Assembly (NCBI GenBank): GCA_043766915.1
Contig: JAYUHO010000092.1
Span: forward strand, 1 to 16,202
DNA: 16,202 nt
Reading direction: 5' to 3'
From: JANNAT01 sp043766915
GTDB taxonomy: Bacteria; Pseudomonadota; Alphaproteobacteria; Rhodobacterales; Rhodobacteraceae
In this document: positions 1 to 7,220 of the stretch, one piece after another
Layout of the letters: each line of letters opens with the position of its first letter
Position numbering within the stretch: position 1 is the stretch's first letter
Translations under genes and position numbers: made by a program
The notes under the pieces: generated by a model
What the model was told of the DNA's origin: nothing
The model's database searches: none
The model's input: only the letters and a program-made list of their open reading frames with translations

Positions 1-1053
1 CGCGCTGTTCGGCGAGAGAAAGAGGCTCTGGCCGTCACGTTGCGGCAAGTTGCAGACGCCTTCTTTGCGCGCCCTGGGATGCTTAAGGACAGCACCCGCG
101 ACGAAATGGACCGCCACATCAAGACGACCTTTGAAGCATGGCAAAGTCGACCCATTGCGTCCATTACCCCTGCCGATTGCCGCAAGCGCTACGAGGAAGT
201 CGCCAGCAAGGGCGTGACGGGGAATCGGGCAGCGCCGGGCAGCGCATCGTTCGCCTTCACCGTAATGCGCACTCTGATCAACTGGGCTAGAGAGCAATAC
301 CGGACCTCGGACGGCAAGCCAATTATCGAACAGAACCCCGTGGCCATCCTCAAGCAGGAAATGGCCAAGCAGGCGGGTAAGGTGCGTATCCGTCATATCG
401 ACCGCAGGCAAATCGGCACATTCTGGAACCTTTTGACCACAGCTCGCAACGACCCTGCTTTCAGCACGGACACGCTGGCCGGGTTGGACCTTGTGATGTT
501 CCTTCTTCTGACCGGTACCCGCCGCAATGAGGGCGCGAAACTGACATGGGACAGGGTCAACCTTGGTGACGCCGACCCCAACAACTGCTGGTTCCACCTG
601 CCCGACCCGAAGAACAAAAACCCCGTCTGGCTTCCGCTGTCCTCGCAAGCTGTCGCAGTCCTGAAAGCCCGCCAGAGAGCAAACGACAAAGCCACGATTA
701 AGAGCAAGTTCGTGTTCCCGTCGCGCAGCGTGTCGGGCCACATCAAAGATACACGGGCCCCGCTGGAACGATACAGCAAAGCAATTGGTATGGAACGCCT
801 AAGTGCCCATGACCTGCGGCGCAGCTTCGTGACGCTGGGCGTCAAAGCCTGCCGTCTGGATATTGCGAAGCTGGAATTGCTAACGAACCATGTCCCGCAG
901 GGTGTCACCGCCCGCCACTACCTTGAGACGAGCGACCTGCGCGACTATCATCGCGAGGTGCAGGCCATCGGTGACTTTATCGAAATGGAGGCGCGGATGG
1001 TTGTGGCGAAGGCAAACGGACCGAACGTGGTGCAGCTGGCCCGCAGCGCATAA
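1..1053 (+). CDS. Tyrosine recombinase/phage-type integrase, 5'-truncated by window edge
   Basis: Site-specific recombinase that would integrate and excise the mobile element at the left of the window. The frame is open to base 1, so the N-terminus lies outside; the TTG at 40 is only the first possible start inside the window. Numbering from that TTG, residues 1-110 look like a SAM-like core-binding domain and 145-300 like the catalytic domain. The catalytic set appears complete: Arg161 in TGTRRNE, a beta-hairpin Lys near 192-194, His257 and Arg260 in HDLRRS, His284 in LTNHVPQG and the nucleophile Tyr294 in ARHYL. It points toward a CoiA-like gene and a tRNA-Pro, fitting a tRNA-targeting integrase of a genomic island or prophage. 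No frameshift is seen in the visible part, so it may be active. Family assignment is firm; the target site is inferred. Confidence 0.93.
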   Translation, partial: RAVRREKEALAVTLRQVADAFFARPGMLKDSTRDEMDRHIKTTFEAWQSRPIASITPADCRKRYEEVASKGVTGNRAAPGSASFAFTVMRTLINWAREQYRTSDGKPIIEQNPVAILKQEMAKQAGKVRIRHIDRRQIGTFWNLLTTARNDPAFSTDTLAGLDLVMFLLLTGTRRNEGAKLTWDRVNLGDADPNNCWFHLPDPKNKNPVWLPLSSQAVAVLKARQRANDKATIKSKFVFPSRSVSGHIKDTRAPLERYSKAIGMERLSAHDLRRSFVTLGVKACRLDIAKLELLTNHVPQGVTARHYLETSDLRDYHREVQAIGDFIEMEARMVVAKANGPNVVQLARSA

Positions 1054-1494
1054 AGGCACCGCAACCCCCGAAAATTTGCCCCGTAGCGACAGCTATGGGT
1101 GGCCGCGCTACCGTATGTACGGCAAACGGTAACGCGGCTGTAGCCCGAGGCTAGGGGCGCTGTTTGTGTTCGCCATAACCATCCACCCCCCAGACCTGAA
1201 AGTATATGCCGTTGACTAGTGGTGGACATCGCCATGGGCATGAACTTCGGCTCACGGCCCTTTGCGGACGATGAGACTGGCCACATGCTGCGCGCGGCAC
1301 TCCCGTTAGTTGCTGTTTGATGGTTGGTGCCCCGTCCTCCGATTGCAATCATTCAGGTGGTACGGCCTAGGACCCATTGCAGGCTCACGCGCTACTCAAA
1401 CGATGAGCAGCCATTTTGCTTCCGAAAATCGTTGCCGACAACCGGGCCACTGCTAGGGTAGGCTGGTGAGTGGTGAGCGGCCCGGAGGCAGACG
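1054..1494. other. Gene-free stretch between integrase and CoiA-like gene
   Basis: Apart from the paired hairpins near 1101-1153, I see no convincing coding sequence here on either strand. The short frames present have no recognisable motifs. The stretch presumably holds the promoter of the CoiA-like gene, but I see no clear -35/-10 pair that I would defend. Confidence 0.5.
1101..1153. repeat. Two adjacent inverted repeats downstream of the integrase
   Basis: About 50 bp after the integrase stop, arms GGCCGCGCTACCGT (1101-1114) and ACGGTAACGCGGCT (1126-1139) can form a long stem with one C-A mismatch, a terminal G-U pair and an 11-nt loop. TAGCC/GGCTA (1141-1145, 1149-1153) forms a second small hairpin. 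There is no U-tract. They could be a terminator for the integrase transcript or recombinase arm sites; the sequence does not decide between these. Confidence 0.4.
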
Positions 1495-2328
1495 ATGAAG
1501 TTCGCATTGATCGACGGTGAGCGTCGGGAGCCGCAACCTGGCCTCGCGGGACAGTGTCCCGGGTGCGAGGCGACAGTTCTAGCAAAATGTGGGGAAGTGA
1601 AGGTTTGGCATTGGGCGCATAAGAGCATCCGCTCCTGTGATCCATGGTGGGAACAGGAAACGCCGTGGCACCGGGCTTGGAAGAATCTGTTTCCGGTGGA
1701 GTGGCAAGAGGTGCCAATGCGCGCCGAGGACGGAGAATTGCACTTCGCTGATGTGCGAACGCCTAGCGGTCTTGTCCTAGAATTCCAACATTCCGCAATC
1801 AAACCAACGGAGCGACGTGCGCGGGAAGCGTTCTATAAGGACATGTTATGGATCGTTGACGGAACGCGGCTCAAACGTGATTCAATGCGATTCAACGAGG
1901 AGGTCGGCGACTGGAGGCACTTGTCGGAGGGTACGATCAAGCTGCTCCGCTACCCTGAATGGGGTCTTCCGAAGCCATGGCTTGAATGTGAGGCACCCGC
2001 GCTTTTCGACTTCGATGGTCTCACCCGCAGCGAGGACTTCCCGGACGAGCGCAATAGGTTGCCGCCCTCAGTCATACGCGAAGAAGAATGGTGGACCTCA
2101 CGCGGCGCGATCCCCGATCCGCTGGTTTGTTTGCTGCCGAGGCGGTTTAGAGGGCAGGCAGTATATTTTACTATCCGGCGGGAGACGTTGGCGAGGATCG
2201 CTACCGACGGGTTTAAACCGCTGGACTGGCAAGAGGCGCATGGGCAGCTCAATGCCCGGTATGTCGAGAAGCCTCAGCCACAGGCAAGCCAGCGCTTCAC
2301 AAACCACCTCAACTGGCCGCGGCGCTAG
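1495..2328 (+). CDS. Competence protein CoiA-like predicted nuclease
   Basis: Predicted PD-(D/E)xK-fold nuclease of the CoiA family, 277 aa. The ATG at 1495 has a good GGAGG ribosome binding site about 6 bases upstream. Residues 20-45 resemble a small zinc-binding or treble-clef segment (Cys21, Cys24, Cys32, with His39 and His42 in HWAH). The core nuclease signature follows: Asp86 in HFADV and Glu96-x-Gln98 in LEFQHS, the D...ExQ variant seen in CoiA proteins, then a conserved YKDMLWIVDG stretch at about 114-123. The C-terminal 100 residues have no motif I recognise. CoiA was named for a competence role in Gram-positive bacteria; in proteobacteria such stand-alone proteins occur on mobile islands, where their role is uncertain (DNA processing or defence is possible). 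It has no partner genes visible here. Confidence 0.75.
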   Translation: MKFALIDGERREPQPGLAGQCPGCEATVLAKCGEVKVWHWAHKSIRSCDPWWEQETPWHRAWKNLFPVEWQEVPMRAEDGELHFADVRTPSGLVLEFQHSAIKPTERRAREAFYKDMLWIVDGTRLKRDSMRFNEEVGDWRHLSEGTIKLLRYPEWGLPKPWLECEAPALFDFDGLTRSEDFPDERNRLPPSVIREEEWWTSRGAIPDPLVCLLPRRFRGQAVYFTIRRETLARIATDGFKPLDWQEAHGQLNARYVEKPQPQASQRFTNHLNWPRR

Positions 2329-2622
2329 TGGCGCCATTATAGTAACTAATCCGGAAACAAACAGTTTCTTAGTTTCGTGCGTTTTGCCTGTTGCTGAACG
2401 TAATGTGCCCATGCAAAGCTATACCCGCCTTCAAATTGGAGGCCGTGCTACACGGCGCGCGCCCACGAGGGAAGTCCGTGAAAGCTTGAGCCGACGGAGC
2501 AAGGGTTGAGATACCCCTATGACGCGGACATTCTGCTGGAGGGTGTTCCTCTGGTGCTGATGACCACAGCTTGACCTGCCAAAACCGCCAGAGCGCGGTA
2601 ATGGTGAAGCTGGAGTTATCTT
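2329..2622. other. Degraded or non-coding island sequence
   Basis: A short GGCGC/GCGCC hairpin (2321-2335) overlaps the stop of the CoiA-like gene, without a U-tract. The rest has no supported gene. A short open stretch (2506-2574), ending in a protein-like run PLVLMTTA, could be the tail of a decayed gene, but it has an in-frame stop just upstream and I cannot name it. Confidence 0.35.
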
Positions 2623-2778
2623 ATGTCCAACATGATTGATGTGGGCGACCTGTTGTCGAATAAGCAGGCGGCTCGGTTGCTTGGCATTCAACCCAACACA
2701 CTCGAAATCTGGCGGGTCCAAGGCAAGGGACCGCCGTTCCTGAAACTGGGTGATCAGCCGCAATCAACAGTTCGCTAA
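2623..2778 (+). CDS. Truncated AlpA/excisionase-like helix-turn-helix protein (possible frameshift remnant)
   Basis: A 51-codon ORF with ATG at 2623 and GGAG about 8 bases upstream. The peptide has the MerR-type helix-turn-helix of AlpA/excisionase-like proteins: LLSNKQAARLLGIQPNTLEIW at about residues 10-30, followed by the usual wing region GKGPPFLKLG. Relatives normally continue with an R-Y-x-x-x-D/S-hydrophobic-x-x-W-L/I segment to about 65-90 aa. Here a TAA at 2776 stops it exactly where the Tyr is expected. A +1 frame just after it reads FVQRVADWICFARV and then a Ser/Thr-rich tail with SEA, which resembles that missing end, so a small indel near 2775 is likely. In islands such proteins regulate or assist excision. 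Family fairly sure; whether it is functional is doubtful. Confidence 0.6.
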   Translation: MSNMIDVGDLLSNKQAARLLGIQPNTLEIWRVQGKGPPFLKLGDQPQSTVR

Positions 2779-2906
2779 GCTCATTCGTTCAACGAGTTGC
2801 CGACTGGATTTGTTTTGCTCGTGTTGATTCTGCGACAGTCTCGGAGGCCGGGCCATGCTGCTTACGTTGGGCTTACGGGTCATTTTCGCCTCAAACAAGG
2901 CGGTCA

Positions 2907-2933
2907 AATAACTTACTTAAGTTATTGTTTTTA
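2907..2933 (+). terminator. AT-rich hairpin with T-tract at island/tRNA boundary
   Basis: Arms AATAACTT (2907-2914) and AAGTTATT (2919-2926) are a perfect 8-bp inverted repeat with loop ACTT, followed by GTTTTTA on the plus strand. It could stop transcription leaving the island before it runs antisense into the tRNA gene. The stem is almost all A-T pairs, so it would be weak; it could also be part of a recombination site. Confidence 0.4.
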
Positions 2934-2944
2934 TTGTGGGAAAT

Positions 2945-3021
2945 TGGTCGGAGCGAGAGGATTCGAACCTCCGACCCCCTGCTCCCGAAGCAGGTGCGCT
3001 ACCAGGCTGCGCTACACTCCG
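2945..3021 (-). tRNA. tRNA-Pro (anticodon CGG)
   Basis: Read on the minus strand, 77 nt fold into a standard cloverleaf. The acceptor arms are CGGAGTG and CGCTCCG (one G-U pair). The D-arm has AGCGCAGCCTGGTAGCGC, the anticodon stem CCTGC/GCAGG encloses loop TTCGGGA with anticodon CGG, and the T-arm carries GGTTCGAATCC. The discriminator is A and CCA is genome-encoded. It decodes the proline codon CCG. Its 3' end (2945) faces the integrase-bearing region, the usual geometry when a tyrosine recombinase uses a tRNA 3' end as attB. Confidence 0.97.
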
Positions 3022-3076
3022 ACTGATGGGCGCGCATTAGACCGATGGCGCGCGATTTGCAAGTCATCAAACGCCG

Positions 3077-4072
3077 CTATCCCGCGTCGCCATTCTCATT
3101 GGTTTTGTTCAATCGGCGGCGATCGAACAACCGCAGCCACAGGCTGATGCGCGGCACGATGCCGGTATCAAACCGACTGCGATTTTCCAGAACGGGTCGG
3201 TTTTCCGATACTTTTGGCGTGCCCTCGCGCAGCACGATATAGATACCCGACGCGATGATCACCGCTGTGCCGATGGCTGTATAGCGATCAATCTGCTCGT
3301 TGAAAAAGAGTGTGCCGTAAAACATCGCCCAGATGATTTGCGAATATTGCATCGGGGCGACGATGATGGCCGGTGCCGAGCGATAGGCCGCAATGATCAA
3401 CACCCCGCCCAACAATCCCAAAGACGCCATGCCTGCCAATAGCCCCACATGGGTTATCGGCATCGGCAGGTAAACGAACGGCAACGCGATGCCAGCCACA
3501 ACAAAGTTACCGATCATCGGATACAGCATCAAAACGATAGACCGCTCATTGTGGCCGATCTTGCGGATGATCACCGACGTCAGTGCCCCAAAACTTGCCC
3601 CCAACAGCGCGGTCAGGTGGCCCAGTTCAAGTTCAACCTGTCCCGGTCGCAGCACGATGATCACACCAATCAGGCCCACCACAATCGCAATACCGCGCCG
3701 TGGCCCCACCTTTTCGCCCAGGATCGGGATTGCCAACAAAGTGATCAGGATCGGCATTGCGAAAAAGATGGCATAGCATTGTGCCAAAGGCAGCACCGAA
3801 AACGTGTAAAACCCAAAGATGCCCGTCAGCACCGCCGAGACAGTTCGTATCGCCGTCCACCACGGGCTTTTCGGAATAAGGTTACCATCGGTACGGTCGG
3901 TCATCAGCATCAGAGACAGAATCGGAAAGCCCAGCAGCCCTGAAAAGAAGATGGTTTGAAACGGGCTGTACGACGCCCCCAGAAACTTCACCACCATATC
4001 ATGGGTGGCATAGACTCCAAAAGCCGCAAGCGACAAAAGCGCCCCGCGCAGGTTCGATTGGTTGGCTGGCAT
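3077..4072 (-). CDS. DMT superfamily (EamA-type) inner-membrane transporter
   Basis: Integral membrane permease of about 331 aa in the drug/metabolite transporter superfamily; the substrate cannot be read from sequence. About ten hydrophobic helices form two EamA repeats: the first from the start to about residue 125 (ending in the ILGEKVGPRR type of loop), the second to IYIVLREG. A charged cytoplasmic tail of about 45 residues follows (KVSENRPVLENRSR onward). I chose the ATG at 4072 (MPANQSNLRG), which puts TM1 directly after a short N-terminus as is normal for the family. Upstream in-frame starts at 4123 and 4144 (TTG) add residues that look non-membrane and unconserved. It lies 112 bp downstream of leuB on the same strand and may be read from the same transcript; no terminator is visible between them. 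Confidence 0.9.
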   Translation of the reverse strand: MPANQSNLRGALLSLAAFGVYATHDMVVKFLGASYSPFQTIFFSGLLGFPILSLMLMTDRTDGNLIPKSPWWTAIRTVSAVLTGIFGFYTFSVLPLAQCYAIFFAMPILITLLAIPILGEKVGPRRGIAIVVGLIGVIIVLRPGQVELELGHLTALLGASFGALTSVIIRKIGHNERSIVLMLYPMIGNFVVAGIALPFVYLPMPITHVGLLAGMASLGLLGGVLIIAAYRSAPAIIVAPMQYSQIIWAMFYGTLFFNEQIDRYTAIGTAVIIASGIYIVLREGTPKVSENRPVLENRSRFDTGIVPRISLWLRLFDRRRLNKTNENGDAG

Positions 4073-4184
4073 GTGTGTTTGATCCGGCAAGGCGGCGCTC
4101 AGCGACGCAAAAATCTGCCCCATCTGTCGCCTGCACAGTGCCAAAGATCAAGGCCAGATCGACGCCTTACCAACAATGAGCGCG

Positions 4185-5291
4185 CTAAAGGCTGGCCGTC
4201 AGTGCCGCAATAACTGCATCGCCCATTTGGCTTGTGGAGATTGGCGTACCACCGTCCGGGCCCATCAGATCGGCGGTGCGCAGGCCGTCTGCCAGCACCT
4301 TTTCAACCGCCGCTTCGACGCGCGTCGCATCCTCGCCCATATCAAACGAATAGCGCAGCGCCATGGCAAAGCTAAGAATACAGGCGATCGGGTTGGCCTT
4401 GCCCTGCCCGGTTATATCGGGGGCCGAGCCATGCACGGGTTCATACAGCGCCTTGGGCCGGCCATTGGCCATCGGCGCGCCAAGGCTGGCCGAGGGCAGC
4501 ATGCCCAAGGATCCGGTCAGCATCGCGGCACAATCTGACAGCACGTCGCCGAACAAATTGTCGGTGACAATCACGTCAAATTGCTTGGGCGCGCGCACCA
4601 GTTGCATGGCACCATTGTCGGCATACATGTGCGACAGCTGCACATCCGGATATTCCTTGTCATGGATCTCCTGCACCACTTCGCGCCACAGAACGCCCGA
4701 CTCCATCACATTGGCTTTCTCCATTGAGCAGACCTTGTTGCTGCGCTTTCGCGCCAACTCGAACGCCGACCGCGCCACGCGGGCAATCTCGGATTCGGTA
4801 TAGCGCTGGGTGTTGATGCCAACCCGTTCGTTGCCCTCAACGAAAATCCCGCGCGGCTCGCCAAAGTAAACCCCGCTGGTCAGCTCGCGCACGATGACAA
4901 TATCCAGCCCCGAGACGATCTCTTTTTTCAGGCTGGAAAAATCGGCCAGCGCGTCAAAGCATTGGGCCGGGCGCAGGTTGGAAAACAAATCCATCTCTTT
5001 GCGCAGCCGCAGCAATCCGCGTTCCGGCTTTACGCTGAAATCCAGCGTATCGTATTTCGGCCCGCCCACAGCCCCCAGCAAAACCGCATCCACGGCTTGG
5101 GCCTTGGCCATGGTTTCATCCGTCAGCGGCACGCCGTGCGCGTCATAGGCACAGCCGCCGACCAGATCTTCGGTCACATCAAAGGTGACGCCCCGGTTGG
5201 TGCCGAACCAGCCGATGATTTTTTTGACCTCGGCCATAACTTCGGGGCCGATACCGTCACCGGCAAGGATAAGTAGGGTTGGGTTGGCCAC
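4185..5291 (-). CDS. leuB: 3-isopropylmalate dehydrogenase
   Basis: Catalyses NAD-dependent oxidative decarboxylation of 3-isopropylmalate in leucine biosynthesis; a cytoplasmic homodimer of the isocitrate/isopropylmalate dehydrogenase family. The 368-aa length is typical. Visible landmarks are GDGIGPE near the N-terminus (11-17), the substrate-arginine region RLRKEMDLFSNLRP (95-108), Tyr142 in SGVYFGEPRG, Lys192 in MEKANVMES, Asp225 in MYADNGAMQ, the metal site TDNLFGDVLSD (243-253) and the NAD-binding loop EPVHGSAPDI (284-293). The start is GTG at 5291, supported by AGGAG seven bases upstream; no ATG fits better. It lies 48 bp after the LysR gene on the same strand, so the two could be co-transcribed. 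leuC and leuD, which supply its substrate, lie 4-8 kb away. Confidence 0.98.
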   Translation of the reverse strand: MANPTLLILAGDGIGPEVMAEVKKIIGWFGTNRGVTFDVTEDLVGGCAYDAHGVPLTDETMAKAQAVDAVLLGAVGGPKYDTLDFSVKPERGLLRLRKEMDLFSNLRPAQCFDALADFSSLKKEIVSGLDIVIVRELTSGVYFGEPRGIFVEGNERVGINTQRYTESEIARVARSAFELARKRSNKVCSMEKANVMESGVLWREVVQEIHDKEYPDVQLSHMYADNGAMQLVRAPKQFDVIVTDNLFGDVLSDCAAMLTGSLGMLPSASLGAPMANGRPKALYEPVHGSAPDITGQGKANPIACILSFAMALRYSFDMGEDATRVEAAVEKVLADGLRTADLMGPDGGTPISTSQMGDAVIAALTASL

Positions 5292-5339
5292 GGGCGCGCT
5301 CCTGCATCAAACATTGCGGCTGGCCTAGCCAAGCTTGCG

Positions 5340-6230
5340 TCAAGGGTCAAGCCGAAGGGCCTTAAAACTGCTGCTTAGATGGTCAAACACCCGTCGGATG
5401 CGGGGCGTTTGGCGCAACGCTTCGGCAGCGGTCAGCCAGATGGGCAGCGCAGGCAGGGTGATGAAAGGGGCAACACGCACAACCGTTGGATCGGCATCCG
5501 CGATCACGGTTTGCATCCCGCCAATACCGCAACCCGCGCGCACCAGATTCCAATAGACAATCTGATCATCGCAGCGCAGGGCGAAATCTTCGCGCACCCG
5601 TCTTAGCCCCAAATTGCGCATGATCCCAATCATCGAGTCAGACCTGTCGAAGCCTACGAACTCAAGTGCTGCAAGGTCTTCAAACGTCTGCGGCATTCCA
5701 GTTTGGTTGATGTAGGAAGGGGTGGCATAAAGCCCGAGGGGCAGATCACAAAGATGGACCGTGATCACATCCAGTTGCGTGGGGCGATACATGCGCAGCG
5801 CGATGTCCGCCTCGCGGAACAGCAAGTTTTCGCTGCTGTCAGACGGTACCAATTCTATTTGGATATTTGGTTCTAACTGCCGCAGCTGCGCCAGCATTGC
5901 AGGCAGGATGTAATTCGCAACGACACGGCTGGCAGTAACGCGCACAGTGCCGGAAAGTGTCTCTTCTTGGCCTGCCGCAGCCAGTGACATCCTTGCCGCG
6001 GCATCCCGCATCGCTATTGCATGTGGCAACAGGGCTTTTGCCGCGTCGCTTTGTATCAGCCCGCGCGCCGACCGGTTGAACAAAGTCAGATTCAGATCCG
6101 CCTCAAGCTGTGCAATATGGCGGCCAAGCGTGGGTTGGCTTAAATTCAATACCCGCGCGGCAGCGGATAATGACCCGGTTTCTGCCACAGCAAGGAAAGA
6201 GCGTGTTATCGTCCAGTCAGAAATTGCCAT
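5340..6230 (-). CDS. LysR-family transcriptional regulator
   Basis: DNA-binding regulator of 296 aa, the usual LTTR length. Residues 1-65 are the winged helix-turn-helix, with SLSAAARVLNLSQPTLGRHI as the recognition region and LFNRSARG ending the wing. Residues about 90-290 are the periplasmic-binding-protein-like co-inducer domain, beginning GTVRVTASRVVANYILPAML. It starts 90 bp from, and divergent to, the NAD(P)-dependent epimerase-like gene, the classic arrangement in which an LTTR controls its neighbour and itself. leuB lies 48 bp downstream on the same strand, so LysR control of leuB by read-through is possible but not shown. The ATG at 6230 has no strong Shine-Dalgarno. The effector is unknown. 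Confidence 0.93.
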   Translation of the reverse strand: MAISDWTITRSFLAVAETGSLSAAARVLNLSQPTLGRHIAQLEADLNLTLFNRSARGLIQSDAAKALLPHAIAMRDAAARMSLAAAGQEETLSGTVRVTASRVVANYILPAMLAQLRQLEPNIQIELVPSDSSENLLFREADIALRMYRPTQLDVITVHLCDLPLGLYATPSYINQTGMPQTFEDLAALEFVGFDRSDSMIGIMRNLGLRRVREDFALRCDDQIVYWNLVRAGCGIGGMQTVIADADPTVVRVAPFITLPALPIWLTAAEALRQTPRIRRVFDHLSSSFKALRLDP

Positions 6231-6264
6231 ACGTTTATGAATACCTGTGTTCCGAATTTTGCGA

Positions 6265-6287
6265 GTATCTAATACTAAATCTAATAC
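6265..6287. promoter_or_regulatory. Candidate LysR operator in divergent intergenic region
   Basis: The AT-rich divergent spacer contains a perfect direct repeat ATCTAATAC (6267-6275 and 6279-6287), 12 bp apart, and the interrupted palindrome GTAT-CTA-ATAC (6265-6275). Repeats of this size and spacing between an LTTR gene and its divergent target commonly mark the regulator binding site and overlap the promoters. Assignment rests on position and repetition only. Confidence 0.45.
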
Positions 6288-6311
6288 CTATTTTTGGAAA
6301 TCAGAAATAGG
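6287..6311 (+). promoter_or_regulatory. Stem-loop overlapping the ribosome binding site of the epimerase-like gene
   Basis: CCTATTTTTG (6287-6296) and CAGAAATAGG (6302-6311) form a 10-bp stem with one G-U pair and loop GAAAT. The right arm includes the first bases of the strong Shine-Dalgarno AGGAGGTG (6309-6316) that precedes the ATG at 6321. If the transcript starts upstream, folding would partly occlude the ribosome site. Confidence 0.4.
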
Positions 6312-6320
6312 AGGTGACCT

Positions 6321-7220
6321 ATGACAGGCACAGTATTGGTTTTGGGCGCGTCGGGGTTGTTTGGCAGCCGCACCGCACAGGCATTTGCCGCAGCAGGCTG
6401 GCAGGTGCGCAACTACAAGCGCGGCACCGATATGAACGCGGTGGCTATCGGTGCGGATGTTATTGTCAACGGGTTGAACCCGCCAATGTACCACGATTGG
6501 GCGCGATTGATCCCGCAATTGACGGCGCAAGTGATTGCTGCGGGAAAAGCATCCGGTGCGACGGTGGTCGTGCCGGGAAATGTGTATCCCTACGGCGATC
6601 AACCTGCGCCGTGGGGCCCGGACACCGTGCAACGCCCGGTCTCGCGCAAAGGCCATATTCGCAAGGCGATGGAGGCGGACTACCGCAGTTCAGAGGTGCG
6701 GGTACTTCTATTGCGTGGCGGCGATTTTTTGGACGAAGCCAAACCAACCACCGCAATGAACATGGTTGCGTTGAAATCTGCACCAAGGGGCAAGATTGCG
6801 TTGATGGGCAAGTCGGACGTGCCCCGCGCCTATGCCTATTTGCCCGATATGGCGCGGGCGGCGGTGGCGCTGGCAGATATTCGCGCGCAACTGCCGCTGT
6901 TTGCCGATGTGCCCTTTGCCGGGTTGACGTTTTCGATGGATGCGTTGCGCGATGAACTGGTGCGGCAAACCGGGCGCAGCTTTCGTTACACCGCATTTCC
7001 ATGGTGGTTCATGCGCGCGGCCGCACCGTTTTGGGAACTGGCACGCGAATTGGTCGAAATGCGCTATCTGATGAATACACCGCATCAGCTTGATCCGGCC
7101 CCGATGGCGGCCTTGCTGCCACAGTTTAACATGACGCCATTTTCCGAAGTGGTTGCCGCACATATCAAAGCGTTGAAGTTAGGGCAGCGTGATCTTCACC
7201 CAAACCGGGCGGTGGCGTGA
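6321..7220 (+). CDS. NAD(P)-dependent epimerase/dehydratase-like oxidoreductase (extended SDR)
   Basis: A 299-aa protein with an N-terminal Rossmann fold: the VLGASGLFG nucleotide-binding loop (7-15) and the strand ADVIVNGLNP (45-54). It continues in the manner of NAD-dependent epimerase/NmrA-like extended SDRs, with VVVPGNVYPYG (82-92). The usual Tyr-x3-Lys catalytic pair is not evident; RKGHIRKAMEADY (109-121) occupies the corresponding region, so a classical epimerase reaction is not assured. The ATG at 6321 has a strong AGGAGGTG site. It is divergent from a LysR gene that probably regulates it, and its 3' end overlaps the converging EEP-family gene by 42 bp. Substrate unknown. Confidence 0.88.
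   Translation: MTGTVLVLGASGLFGSRTAQAFAAAGWQVRNYKRGTDMNAVAIGADVIVNGLNPPMYHDWARLIPQLTAQVIAAGKASGATVVVPGNVYPYGDQPAPWGPDTVQRPVSRKGHIRKAMEADYRSSEVRVLLLRGGDFLDEAKPTTAMNMVALKSAPRGKIALMGKSDVPRAYAYLPDMARAAVALADIRAQLPLFADVPFAGLTFSMDALRDELVRQTGRSFRYTAFPWWFMRAAAPFWELARELVEMRYLMNTPHQLDPAPMAALLPQFNMTPFSEVVAAHIKALKLGQRDLHPNRAVA

Noticed and set aside
393..908. Minus-strand open frame inside the integrase gene
   Set aside because: Antisense shadow of the catalytic domain with low-complexity Arg/Ser composition.
1101..1153. Possible CRISPR or origin-type repeat near the integrase
   Set aside because: Only one copy of each hairpin exists and there are no regularly spaced repeats.
1817..2509. Plus-strand frame overlapping the CoiA-like gene
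   Set aside because: Arg/Ser-rich out-of-frame translation of the CoiA coding sequence; no start signal.
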